Translations under genes and position numbers: made by a program
Notes under the pieces: generated by a model
Database searches by the model: none
What the model saw: only the letters and a program-made list of their open reading frames with translations
Told to the model about the DNA's origin: nothing
Shown here: one piece after another, positions 35,081 through 43,141 of the stretch
How positions within the stretch are numbered: the stretch's first letter is position 1
How the letters are laid out: every line of letters begins with the position of its first letter
Assembly: GCA_047974375.1 (NCBI GenBank)
Contig: JBKECF010000054.1
Span: 248,001 to 312,000 of the forward strand
Length of the DNA: 64,000 bases
From: JBKECF01 sp047974375
Lineage (GTDB): Bacteria > Bacillota > Clostridia > Lachnospirales > CAMZNU01
Reading direction: 5' to 3'

Positions 35081-35394
35081 TAAATAAAGTTTGTCTTTTG
35101 ATATTAAGTTTATGTTGGATATATGTGGCATTTGCTGTATATATCTACCCTTTAATAACAATCTAAGGTTGTGTTATAGGGAGGGCCTTGCCAGTAGATT
35201 TATATCATAAATTTTGACTTAGCAATAAGCGGAATTTTAGGCACAAATAGTTAATTTTAGTTTTTTGACTTATAAATAAAGCTGGACTAAAACTTACTAT
35301 TCTTCATTTGAAAAAAACAAATGAAAAAAATTTATAGCTTTCATTGACCATTGGAAAAGCTAATTAGCAAGTTTACTTGCGAAGGAGGATAATA
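35081..35394 (+). promoter_or_regulatory. Long, structured-looking leader of the G5/3D protein gene
   Basis: About 310 bases without a frame. Two hairpins are obvious: gatatat...atatatc near 35113-35143, then ccct..ataacaa-tctaagg-ttgtgttat..aggg near 35146-35180, followed by ggagggccttgcc. They look like stacked helices of a structured RNA, but I could not match them to ydaO, purine, SAM, c-di-GMP or other families I know. The aaggagg ribosome site of the next gene is at 35382-35388. Confidence 0.35.
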
Positions 35395-36411
35395 ATGGTA
35401 AAAAAAATAGTAGGGTGTGTTCTTGCTGTCATCCTAGTGGTAGGTATATCACAAACTAATATAATTTTTGGTAGTTCTGCCGAAGATTATAATAAGGTTT
35501 TTGTAGAGTACAAAGACAGAACAGTAGAGTACAATACAAAAGTAGCAACAGTGGGCGAGTTTATATCTGATATGGATATACAATTAGTAGGAACAGAAAG
35601 TGTGGATTTACCGCCGGAAAAATTAATTCAAAATAATTTAACTATACCTATTAATCCAGGTATTAAAACTACATTATCCATAAATGATGTAGAAAATGAA
35701 ATTACAGTTATTAAAGGCACAACAATTAATGATTTGATAAAAGAATTATCTGTAGAGACAGGTAAAGACTACTATTGTGTAGATCCTGTTGATTTCGAAA
35801 ATATGACAATAGAGGAGGGTATGGAAATAACTTTACTAGTTAGGACTACTGCTTCTCAAATAACAACAGTAGCTATACCATTTGGTATTACTTATGAAGA
35901 TACAGAATCCATACCAGAAGGTGAGGAAAAAACAATAACTGAGGGAGTTCAAGGAATAGAAACTATTGAAGAAGAAGTTAGTTATTATAATGGTCAAGAA
36001 CATTTAAGAAAAGTTGTATCTCGTGAAATTACAAGAGAGCCTATTAACCAAGTTGTACAAAGAGGTGTAGCAAAAACTGTTTCTACGCCAAGTGGTAAAC
36101 GTGTATACTCAAAAATGTACAGAATGTCGGCATCGGCATATACTGCAGGTTATGAAAGCACTGGTAAAAATCCAGGTGACCCAGGTTATGGAGTTACTGC
36201 TACGGGAACAAGGGCTTCTCATGGCACTGTAGCTGTAGACCCAAGGGTAATACCTTTAGGTTCAACTCTTTATGTAGAGGGTTATGGTATATGTAAGGCA
36301 ACAGATGTAGGTGGAGCAATTAAGGGAAATAAAATAGACTTATTTTTCCATGATTTAGGTGCTGCATTAAATTATGGTAGAAGAAATGTAAGGGTATACG
36401 TACTTAAATAG
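35395..36411 (+). CDS. Secreted G5/3D-domain cell-wall protein (YabE/Rpf-like)
   Basis: 338 residues with an N-terminal signal/anchor segment (~5-24), two DUF348 repeats (~30-145), a G5 domain (~155-225, ending 'VVSREITREPINQVVQRG') and a C-terminal 3D domain (~240-338). The 3D domain shows its three Asp residues in 'TVAVDPRVIPLGS', 'ATDVGGAIKGNKIDLFF' and the following His-Asp. 3D domains share the double-psi beta-barrel fold of MltA-type lytic transglycosylases, so a role in peptidoglycan cleavage is likely. The ATG at 35395 follows aaggagg, making an upstream in-frame ATG unlikely. Confidence 0.9.
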   Translation: MVKKIVGCVLAVILVVGISQTNIIFGSSAEDYNKVFVEYKDRTVEYNTKVATVGEFISDMDIQLVGTESVDLPPEKLIQNNLTIPINPGIKTTLSINDVENEITVIKGTTINDLIKELSVETGKDYYCVDPVDFENMTIEEGMEITLLVRTTASQITTVAIPFGITYEDTESIPEGEEKTITEGVQGIETIEEEVSYYNGQEHLRKVVSREITREPINQVVQRGVAKTVSTPSGKRVYSKMYRMSASAYTAGYESTGKNPGDPGYGVTATGTRASHGTVAVDPRVIPLGSTLYVEGYGICKATDVGGAIKGNKIDLFFHDLGAALNYGRRNVRVYVLK

Positions 36412-36420
36412 AATATAGTA

Positions 36421-36464
36421 AAAGGCTGTAGGTAAATGGTTTCATTTTCCAACAGCCTTTTATA
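36421..36464 (+). terminator. Terminator of the 3D-domain gene
   Basis: aaaggctgt-agg pairs with ccaacagccttt, followed by a T-rich tail. Confidence 0.8.
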
Positions 36465-36596
36465 TTTTAATAATCTCATCGACATAATTTTTAATCTTGC
36501 TATCATGGCTTACAAAAGAATGACTTTATTTTGTTTTAATTATATCATATTTCTCACTAAAGTGGTAATTTAAGGATAGTCGGTAATTTTAGGCGT

Positions 36597-36732
36597 AAAA
36601 ATAACCCCACAGACAGGGCAGGGGTTATTTTTAAAAAAATCTAAATAATAAGGGGTGAGTCCTTATTTGTATTTACTAAAAGGGGGTGAGACCCAGTTAG
36701 TATATATATTAAACAATCGGGCAATTGTTTAA
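36597..36732 (-). ncRNA. Tandem-hairpin 3'UTR / candidate small RNA
   Basis: On the minus strand, downstream of the transglutaminase-like gene, four hairpins occur in a row. First is a 9-bp palindrome (36709-36732). Next is a hairpin with loop UCUCACC (36675-36701), then one with a perfect 7-bp stem and loop ACUCACC (36647-36667). Last is a strong terminator, aaaaataacccc/ggggttattttt, at 36597-36632. The two loops are nearly identical and could pair with GGUGAG/GGUGG-type ribosome sites. This could be an ordinary 3'UTR or a C-rich-loop regulatory RNA released from it. No promoter is evident between the gene and the hairpins. Confidence 0.4.
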
Positions 36733-36738
36733 ATCAGA

Positions 36739-37527
36739 TTAATAGTATTTTGTAACTGTATACTTACTAGCAGGCTTTACCATAGTCGTATTTTTAGCTG
36801 CTTCTTTCATTGCCACATCGTAAGTTATATCTATGGTGTTCCATTTGCTTTCGTAAAAGACTTGGTTCCACGCGTGGTAAGTACTTATTTCTGGGGTATA
36901 ACCCATTGCTAGTTTTGTTGGTATAGAGTTTGCACGTAAAGATGCTGCAAATAAACTGGCAAAATCATAACATATACCATTTTTTGTTGAATAAGTGGAT
37001 TCTATATTAGGTATATAGGAAGTACTATTGGCTAAAGCTTTTACTTTATCAAAGTCGTAACTATAGTTTGTAACCATATAAGTGTACAAAAGGGTTACTT
37101 TATCTACTACTGTTGCACCTTCGGACATAATTTCTGTAAGTGCCTTAATAGATGCCATATTTGTATTAAAATTAATCATTTGTATTGAATTTGTGTATAC
37201 AGAGTTTCCAGCGTCTTTAACATTTAAAGTTTTTTGCGAAACTGCACGATACTTGTTTCCTGATACAGCTTGAAGTAAAACTATTTTGTAAGAACCACTA
37301 CCTAATTGTAATGGTATATTAACTGGCGAGGACGACGTAATTGTATAATTGTAGGTTTGTCCACTATTTTTTACTTGTGTAACGTATGGTTTCATTTTTG
37401 ATGCACCACTAGCCGTAACAGTTATATAGCCAGAATCGGAGTTAGTTGTATCTACGCCGGCATATACTGAGGAAGCTGTGGATAATGTAAGGGCTAATAC
37501 AAACCCGAAAAAAATTATTTTATTCAT
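36739..37527 (-). CDS. Secreted transglutaminase-like (papain-fold) protein
   Basis: 262 residues with a signal peptide ending near 'SSVYAG' (~residue 23). A beta-rich N-terminal part (~30-115) precedes a transglutaminase-like core with the Cys-His-Asp triad visible: 'GICYDFASLF' (Cys ~186), 'STYHAWNQV' (His ~218) and 'WNTIDITYD' (Asp ~233). Secreted bacterial members act as proteases or wall/peptide-modifying enzymes. The ATG at 37527 follows aaggtgg; a longer frame upstream would start inside the riboswitch terminator. Its leader carries a c-di-GMP-I riboswitch, so production should depend on the second messenger. Confidence 0.85.
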   Translation of the reverse strand: MNKIIFFGFVLALTLSTASSVYAGVDTTNSDSGYITVTASGASKMKPYVTQVKNSGQTYNYTITSSSPVNIPLQLGSGSYKIVLLQAVSGNKYRAVSQKTLNVKDAGNSVYTNSIQMINFNTNMASIKALTEIMSEGATVVDKVTLLYTYMVTNYSYDFDKVKALANSTSYIPNIESTYSTKNGICYDFASLFAASLRANSIPTKLAMGYTPEISTYHAWNQVFYESKWNTIDITYDVAMKEAAKNTTMVKPASKYTVTKYY

Positions 37528-37561
37528 ATGTCCACCTTCTTTCACAATAAGGATACCAGCA

Positions 37562-37596
37562 CAAAAAAGCACAATCCTCAAAAAAGAATCGTGCTT
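37562..37596 (-). terminator. Expression-platform terminator of the c-di-GMP riboswitch
   Basis: On the minus strand aagcacgat (37588-37596) pairs with attgtgctt (37567-37575), followed by U6. It lies between the aptamer and the start codon, so it can act as the switch. Confidence 0.75.
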
Positions 37597-37619
37597 AGCA
37601 TCATAATATATGAACATGA

Positions 37620-37691
37620 GGCAACTTGGCAATCATAGATAAATATCCTTAGACCCATAGCTTTGCGTCACTAACTTTCATTAGCTTTGCC
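37620..37691 (-). promoter_or_regulatory. c-di-GMP-I (GEMM-I) riboswitch aptamer
   Basis: On the minus strand the RNA reads GGCAAAGCTAAtGAAAgTTAGT, then GACGCAAAGC, then TATGGGTCTAAGG, a variable stem, and TATGATTGCCA-GTTGCC. The GNRA-capped hairpin, the invariant GACGCAAAGC joining segment, the CUAAGG segment, the AUGAUUGCCA stretch, and GGCAA/TTGCC closing pairs match the GEMM-I consensus in order. A terminator follows at 37562-37596 and the regulated gene starts at 37527. I did no covariance search, but the conserved cores are distinctive. Confidence 0.9.
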
Positions 37692-37717
37692 GATTCTATT
37701 GTTTTATTTCTACCTTT

Positions 37718-37745
37718 ATTATAGCACAGCTAAAATAGAATGCAA
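37718..37745 (-). promoter_or_regulatory. Promoter of the riboswitch transcript
   Basis: On the minus strand TTGCAT (37740-37745) and TATAAT (37718-37723) with a 16-base spacer, ~27 bases before the aptamer. Confidence 0.7.
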
Positions 37746-37805
37746 GCTTTTTTTGAAAATTTTATATAATTTTTTTTGTGATGGCAGAACCTTTATTTAC
37801 CTAGG

Positions 37806-38021
37806 TTATTTTAAGTTTCTTAACAACTCTGCATTACTGCTTATGGCAGCTTGTTTATTTTCTTCTTTAATCATATCGTAAATTTCTTTTCTATGAACAG
37901 ATATTTCTTTAGGTGCGTCTATACCTAATTTAACTTGTTCTCCATTTACTGCTAAAATTGTTATTTCTACATTATCACCGATTATAATGCTTTGCTTTCT
38001 TTTTCTAGTTAATGCTAACAT
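37806..38021 (-). CDS. csrA: Carbon storage regulator CsrA
   Basis: 71-residue RNA-binding dimer that blocks translation by binding GGA motifs, in Firmicutes chiefly on flagellin mRNA. The start 'MLALTRKRKQSIIIGDNVEI' is canonical, followed by 'VNGEQVKLGIDAPKEISVHRKEIYD'. It follows fliW by 17 bases on the same strand, so the antagonist pair is made together. Ribosome site gaggtg precedes the ATG. Confidence 0.97.
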   Translation of the reverse strand: MLALTRKRKQSIIIGDNVEITILAVNGEQVKLGIDAPKEISVHRKEIYDMIKEENKQAAISSNAELLRNLK

Positions 38022-38038
38022 TTTTTCACCTCGATTAT

Positions 38039-38476
38039 TTAACTTGCGAATATTTTACATTTAATATCGTAGTCTTCGTTACTACATAGGACTTGACAGC
38101 CTTTTTTTGTAAGTTGATTTATTATAATAGGAGCTTTTAAATTTACTCTAGTATCTTTCATGCTTTTTTCTACTACTGCTATATTGTAGCATAAAATATT
38201 TGGTAATGTGTCACCGCCAGTATCACCAAGAGAGATAATGCTTTCTTCAGATATTATTGGGTCATACAATGGCATTACACGTAAAGTGTCCAATAGTACA
38301 AAAGCGATGGTAGGGTCGTCTATAGATTGCATCCATAGAAATAAGCCGTCGTTTGATTCTTCATCAAATAAAATAAATCTGCTAAGATCATCAAACCCTG
38401 GTAAACCATCTTTAAAAGTAATAATTTTTTCCTCTTCAACTTCAATTTCCCCAAAATGTTTTGTGTTTAATTTCAT
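38039..38476 (-). CDS. fliW: Flagellar assembly factor FliW
   Basis: 145 residues. FliW binds flagellin and CsrA, sequestering CsrA until flagellin is exported. Family blocks are 'KTRx-like' start 'MKLNTKHFGEIEVEEEKIITF', 'GLPGFDDLSRFIL', 'LFLWMQSIDDPTIAFVLLD' and 'KAPIIINQ'. aggagg precedes the ATG. The partner csrA follows directly. These two genes are away from the fla/che operon at 24-34 kb but near enough to be one motility neighbourhood. Confidence 0.96.
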   Translation of the reverse strand: MKLNTKHFGEIEVEEEKIITFKDGLPGFDDLSRFILFDEESNDGLFLWMQSIDDPTIAFVLLDTLRVMPLYDPIISEESIISLGDTGGDTLPNILCYNIAVVEKSMKDTRVNLKAPIIINQLTKKGCQVLCSNEDYDIKCKIFAS

Positions 38477-38516
38477 AAATCCTCCTAAATAATTTCTAAG
38501 TCTTTCGACTTTTCCC

Positions 38517-39968
38517 CTAAATATTTATACTATAATTAGTTGCTTCTTTTGTAATGGATATACTATGTGGATGGCTTTCTTTATGGCCTTGATCTGTAAT
38601 TTTCATAAATTGGCTATCTTCTTGTAAAGTATGTATATCTTTAGAGCCACTGTAGTTCATACCAGATTTTAAACCGTTTAACAATCCTTGCACTATATCT
38701 TTGGCAGATCCTTTGTAGAACACCCTTCCCTCAACACATTCTGGAACCTCTTTTATTTCTTTCTTTTGAGTAAACATTTTAGGTTCAGATGTTGATATTT
38801 TAGGAATAGGCATTACACCACGGTAAATCTTGTACTTTCTACCTTGATAAAGTTCAATATTGCCTGGGCTTTCATCACAACCAGCGAAAATTCCGCCAAT
38901 CATAACTGAGGAAGCACCTGCTGCCAATGCCTTAGTAATATCGCCGGAGTATTTTACACCGCCGTCGGAAACAACAGGTATATTATGCTTAACAGCAGCA
39001 TTATATACATTCATTATTGATGTGATTTGTGGTATACCTACACCAGATATAACCCTGCTAGTGGATATGGAACCTGAACCAAATCCTGCAATTAGTCCAT
39101 CGCAACCAGCATCTATTAGGTTTAAGGCATCGCTTTCTGTTGCTACGCTACCAGCGAGTAGTTGAATATTGTACTTGCTTTTTATTGACTTTATTGTACT
39201 TAACAATCGGTCATTATTACCACTTTTTTGGTTCAAACATATTATATCAACATTTTGTTTTATAAGTTCTTCTATACGTTCGTACATATCTGGCGTTATA
39301 CTTACTTTTGCTCCGCAAATAAGTCTGTTTAGGCTGTCTTTAGCAGAGTTAGGGTATTTAATTACTTTGTCTATATCTTTTATAGTAATTAGACCTTTCA
39401 ACATGCCTTCTTCATCAATTAGAGGCAATTTTTCTATTTTTTTAGCTGTAAGTATTGTTTTAGCCTCACTAAGGCTTGTGCCCACTGGGGCTGTTATTAA
39501 ATTATCTCTTGTCATTACCTCGTATATTTTTTTGGAATGGTCTTCCTCGAATTTTAGATCTCTATTTGTTATTATACCTACTAAAAATCCATTTTCTGTA
39601 ATAGGTACTCCAGAAATATGGAATTTACCCATTAAGTCATTGGCCTCATATACATAATGATTTGGTGACAGAGAAAAAGGATCAGTAATTACTCCATGTT
39701 CTGAACGTTTTACCTTATCAACTTCTGTACCTTGATCTTCTATGGACATGCTATTGTGTATAAAACCAATGCCTCCTTGTCTGGCAATAGCAATAGCCAT
39801 TGCAGATTCTGTAACTGTATCTAGTGGGGCACTAACTATTGGGGCATTTAGTGCCATGCTTTTAGTGATTCTTGTTTTTGTGGATATTTCCTCTATTAAA
39901 AAATTACTTTTTTTAGGAACTATTAATACATCATCAAATGTGAGCCCTTCACCAATTATTTTTCCCAT
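38517..39968 (-). CDS. IMP dehydrogenase-like protein lacking catalytic residues
   Basis: 483 residues with the full GuaB layout: TIM barrel, two CBS domains (~95-200), and the C-terminal 'GLNGLKSGMNYSGSKDI...ESHPHS...EATNYS' end. However, the loop that should read GSICTTR reads 'GSGSISTSR', so the catalytic Cys is Ser302. The 'DTAHGH' Asp block reads 'LNQKSGNN', and the flap that should give YRGMGSxGAM and Arg-Tyr reads 'YRGVMPIPK' then 'SEPKMFTQ'. Normal IMPDH or GMP-reductase chemistry looks impossible. It could bind nucleotides through the CBS domains and act as a regulator. aggag precedes the ATG. Confidence 0.85.
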   Translation of the reverse strand: MGKIIGEGLTFDDVLIVPKKSNFLIEEISTKTRITKSMALNAPIVSAPLDTVTESAMAIAIARQGGIGFIHNSMSIEDQGTEVDKVKRSEHGVITDPFSLSPNHYVYEANDLMGKFHISGVPITENGFLVGIITNRDLKFEEDHSKKIYEVMTRDNLITAPVGTSLSEAKTILTAKKIEKLPLIDEEGMLKGLITIKDIDKVIKYPNSAKDSLNRLICGAKVSITPDMYERIEELIKQNVDIICLNQKSGNNDRLLSTIKSIKSKYNIQLLAGSVATESDALNLIDAGCDGLIAGFGSGSISTSRVISGVGIPQITSIMNVYNAAVKHNIPVVSDGGVKYSGDITKALAAGASSVMIGGIFAGCDESPGNIELYQGRKYKIYRGVMPIPKISTSEPKMFTQKKEIKEVPECVEGRVFYKGSAKDIVQGLLNGLKSGMNYSGSKDIHTLQEDSQFMKITDQGHKESHPHSISITKEATNYSINI

Positions 39969-39989
39969 TATATCACTCCTATTGCTGGT

Positions 39990-40508
39990 TTACGGTTTTT
40001 TTATAAAAGTTAGCCTATTTAGTTTATTTTCAAAACACTCTAGTAGCTTTTCATTTGGTTCTACAAGCAACTTGGTCTTTTTTCCTTTTATTGGTATTAC
40101 TATAGCATATGTTTTGTCTGTGTTTACGCCAGAGGAACAGTCCATAGTAACTTCTGTATTAGATAATGTATGAGCAGCTTTTTCGTTACCTATGTAGGTC
40201 ATTAATTCAATATTCTTAACATCAAAATTTACTTTCTTTTTTCTTCTTATACGGTTATATATAACATCTATATCTATCTCGCCGTTAGTAAAAATATATT
40301 CGTATTCGATTTTTAAAAAAGTATTTAAATAATAAGCACCAAAAAAAACTGCAGCAGCTATAAAAATAGCAAACTGAGGCAATATTAAAAAAGAAAATAA
40401 TGTTACTACTATAGCAAGAAAATAGTAACTAGCTCCTTGCAATTTATCCTTAGTTGAAGGAATTTTTTTAACTAATTGTTCTTTAAAAACGTCCATTTCA
40501 TCACTCAA
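39990..40508 (-). CDS. DUF6106-like membrane protein
   Basis: 172 residues with two membrane segments (~28-48 and ~48-65), then a soluble beta-rich domain containing 'EYEYIFTNGEIDIDVIYNRIRRKKK'. This matches a widespread clostridial family of unknown function (DUF6106-like). It lies 21 bases upstream of the IMPDH-like gene on the same strand, so the two are probably co-transcribed. The first codon is TTG or an ATG four codons later; neither has a strong ribosome site. Confidence 0.7.
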   Translation of the reverse strand: MSDEMDVFKEQLVKKIPSTKDKLQGASYYFLAIVVTLFSFLILPQFAIFIAAAVFFGAYYLNTFLKIEYEYIFTNGEIDIDVIYNRIRRKKKVNFDVKNIELMTYIGNEKAAHTLSNTEVTMDCSSGVNTDKTYAIVIPIKGKKTKLLVEPNEKLLECFENKLNRLTFIKKP

Positions 40509-40607
40509 CTTTCTTCTGCAAAATTTTAATGTTACACTAGTATTATACTACCATATACTTTTTTTTATTACAATTGTTTATAAAATTTTATCAGGACATT
40601 TAAATAG

Positions 40608-40663
40608 AAAAAGGCTTAAAATATATTTTGTTCTTATACAAAAATATACTTTAAGCCTTTTTA
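40608..40663 (-). terminator. Terminator of xpt
   Basis: aaaaaggcttaaa (40608-40620) pairs with tttaagccttttt (40650-40662), with further AT pairing inside. U-tail on the minus strand. Confidence 0.8.
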
Positions 40664-40664
40664 A

Positions 40665-41228
40665 CTATGCAAATATTATTTCATTATCAATATTTATTAT
40701 ATTTACAACACTGGTTTTTATTATATTATTATCTTTAAAAATATGGGCAGTATTTTCAAAACCTTTTTCTATAATGAAACTGGCACCATATAAATTAGCC
40801 TTTCCTTGTGTTAATAGATCCACTACTCCTTGTACAACTTGACCCTTTGCTAAAAAATCATCTATTAATAGATAGTTTGCACCTTCAATTACATTATGCT
40901 TATTTGCTGTAATAGTATAGGAGCGTTTTTTTGTGAAGCTATAAACATCAGTAGAATATACATTGTCTAAAATAACTGAACGTTCCTTTTTTAAAACTAA
41001 CAAGTCTATACCGAATTTAGCTGCCACAAGTGTTGCTGGCATTATTCCACTTGCTTCTACAGTCACAATAGCGTCAATTTTATGATCTTTAAAGTCATCG
41101 TACATTTTTTGAGCGATTTTCACCATTAGTTTAATATCTACATTTCCATTAATGTACTTATCAACTCTAACAATTTTTCTTTCTAAATCATTTGGACTAT
41201 TTAAAATACGCTGTTTTAGTTCTTCCAT
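40665..41228 (-). CDS. xpt: Xanthine phosphoribosyltransferase
   Basis: Salvage enzyme converting xanthine and PRPP to XMP. 187 residues. The PRPP-binding motif is in 'ANYLLIDDFLAKGQ' (~127-140), and 'VTVEASGIMPATLVA' (~56-70) and 'ERSVIL' match Xpt. aggagg precedes the ATG. Bacillus xpt is preceded by a purine riboswitch; the ~70-base leader here is too short and shows none. The IMPDH-like gene is nearby, which suggests a purine-nucleotide theme even though that protein looks inactive. Confidence 0.93.
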   Translation of the reverse strand: MEELKQRILNSPNDLERKIVRVDKYINGNVDIKLMVKIAQKMYDDFKDHKIDAIVTVEASGIMPATLVAAKFGIDLLVLKKERSVILDNVYSTDVYSFTKKRSYTITANKHNVIEGANYLLIDDFLAKGQVVQGVVDLLTQGKANLYGASFIIEKGFENTAHIFKDNNIIKTSVVNIINIDNEIIFA

Positions 41229-41297
41229 TTTTTCCTCCTAGGCTATAAGTCAATTACAATAATATAATATAGTAAAATTTAAACTTTTTCAAAGTAT

Positions 41298-43100
41298 TTA
41301 TAATTTTGGTAGAACGCGATTTTTACCAGATTTTTTTGCTTTAAGTAAAAATTCATCGGCTTTATTAATTACATCTTCGGCAGTCAAATCCTTTTGTATT
41401 TCGGCAACACCAAGAGAAACAGTTATTTGTTCTACTTCTGGTATATATGCTGCAAGTATTGCAAGGCGTATTTTTTCTGCTGTAAATACTGCCTTGTTTA
41501 AGTTGGCGTTATCAAGTATTACTATGAACTCCTCGCCCCCCCAACGTACTACGAGATCTGTTTTTCGCACAGTATCCATTACGGTTTTGGCAAGTATTGT
41601 TAAGGTTATATCCCCAACATCGTGGCCGAAAGTATCATTTATGTATTTAAAATTATCTATATCTAGCATTACCACAGAAAAAGGTCTATTTAAACTATTA
41701 AAGTTATCTTCGTAAAAAGGAAGCTGTTTGTTAGCATGATACCTGTTGTATACTTTAGTTAAGTGGTCTTTAGTTGTTTGTTCTACTAGCTGAACTTCCT
41801 TGTCTTTTTGTTCTTTAAGATCTTGGGCTAAAGTTGTATGCTCGTCTATTAAGTCTTTAAGGTTTTTTACAATTTCGCTTTCTATATCATCTTTTATGTT
41901 TATATATGTTTGTGTTTTATCTATAAAGTATATATAGTCATAAATTAGTAGAGATATAGATATAGTGAAAAATATTACAATTCCTATATTTATATCCATA
42001 GATTTATTGAATCCAAAAGTGGATACTATAAATACTAAAAGTAATAAGAATATAATAAGCACAAAAAACAAATTATTTGAACTGTACTTTGGCACATTTT
42101 TATAAAGTTCATAGAAACAAGCTGAAATGCAAAATATAAGCATTAAATAGCGAAGCTTAAATAAAAATGCTATTTCTGCCGCGTTTGCAGTTATTAGTGC
42201 ATACATGAAAATTATATAAATTAATAATATAAAAAAGCTTCGTATCCTTATAGGTCGTGTGTCCATAAAAAAGGTTATAATTAAGTAATAAAGAATGGTT
42301 ATACTATTAACAGCCATTGCAATTAATAATTTTATACTTAATACATGAGAAAAACTAAAAAAGTTTGAGTTGTATAAAAAGTAGTTTGTAATGTATATAA
42401 CCACCAAGTTTGCACCTATAACGGATATGTAAATGGCTGACCGCATTTGGTGGTCATCTTTACTTGCTCTTTTGGCAAAAATATAAATTAGAACGGAGCT
42501 AATAAGTAATATAATAAAAGTTATGGTTATTAAGTTTCCTACTTGATTTGCTTCGCTAGTTAAGTATGTTTGAGAAAGATATAGTACAGCGGTCTCGCTG
42601 AAACCAGTAAAAAACATATTACCACGGTTTAGTTGCATTAAAATATTAACTGTTTCGTGCTCGGGTATAGTTATGTAGTTATCTTTTTTATTATTAATGT
42701 AATTTGTAGTGGTATCAGCAGCTTGTTTTGTTCCGTCAACGTAGATGGAGTGAGGGTTTAAAAAGGTTGGTGTTTTAAAAACAAAAGCATTATCACTAAA
42801 GTTGTTTATAACAAGACTAAGGCTAACATTTTCTTCTTCGAAAAAATTAATTCCTATATCAAAATTATAGTACTGATTCAATTTATCGGTTTCATGGGGT
42901 TGAACTATGTTGTTGGCATAATTCCATGTACCGACAACATTGTATTGGGAATCGCTGTTATAGTTAGTAATATTTAAATAACCGTTGCTTGCCTTGATTT
43001 CTTCTGTTTTTTCTACAAAATGTACAGAAATAATAAGTGTTATAAATATTAAAGCAAAAAAAGTATAATAGCTTTTGTATAGGAACATTTTTTTTAACAT
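41298..43100 (-). CDS. Membrane-bound diguanylate cyclase (GGDEF), paralogue A
   Basis: 600 residues. An N-terminal anchor is followed by an extracytoplasmic beta-sandwich sensor (~30-185), then seven or so membrane segments (~190-390, a 7TMR-DISM-like layout), a short coiled coil (~405-435) and a GGDEF domain (~437-600). Active site 'VVRWGGEEFIVIL' has GGEEF at ~521-525. An I-site RxxD ('VRKTDLVV') sits just before it, so product inhibition is likely. It converts two GTP to c-di-GMP in response to an external ligand. It lies 41 bases downstream of a paralogue of the same architecture. Confidence 0.93.
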   Translation of the reverse strand: MLKKMFLYKSYYTFFALIFITLIISVHFVEKTEEIKASNGYLNITNYNSDSQYNVVGTWNYANNIVQPHETDKLNQYYNFDIGINFFEEENVSLSLVINNFSDNAFVFKTPTFLNPHSIYVDGTKQAADTTTNYINNKKDNYITIPEHETVNILMQLNRGNMFFTGFSETAVLYLSQTYLTSEANQVGNLITITFIILLISSVLIYIFAKRASKDDHQMRSAIYISVIGANLVVIYITNYFLYNSNFFSFSHVLSIKLLIAMAVNSITILYYLIITFFMDTRPIRIRSFFILLIYIIFMYALITANAAEIAFLFKLRYLMLIFCISACFYELYKNVPKYSSNNLFFVLIIFLLLLVFIVSTFGFNKSMDINIGIVIFFTISISLLIYDYIYFIDKTQTYINIKDDIESEIVKNLKDLIDEHTTLAQDLKEQKDKEVQLVEQTTKDHLTKVYNRYHANKQLPFYEDNFNSLNRPFSVVMLDIDNFKYINDTFGHDVGDITLTILAKTVMDTVRKTDLVVRWGGEEFIVILDNANLNKAVFTAEKIRLAILAAYIPEVEQITVSLGVAEIQKDLTAEDVINKADEFLLKAKKSGKNRVLPKL

Positions 43101-43141
43101 ATTTACTCCATTTTAAAAATTAAAAATATATTTGTACTAGG

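Noticed and set aside
36597..36732. Guanidine-II (mini-ykkC) riboswitch, suggested by the twin hairpins
   Set aside because: That class has ACGR loops; here the loops are GGUGAG or CUCACC.
39169..39657. 162-codon plus-strand frame opposite the IMPDH-like gene
   Set aside because: Hydrophobic antisense shadow of a recognisable protein; no start signal.
41229..41297. Purine riboswitch before xpt
   Set aside because: The leader is too short and lacks the conserved loops.
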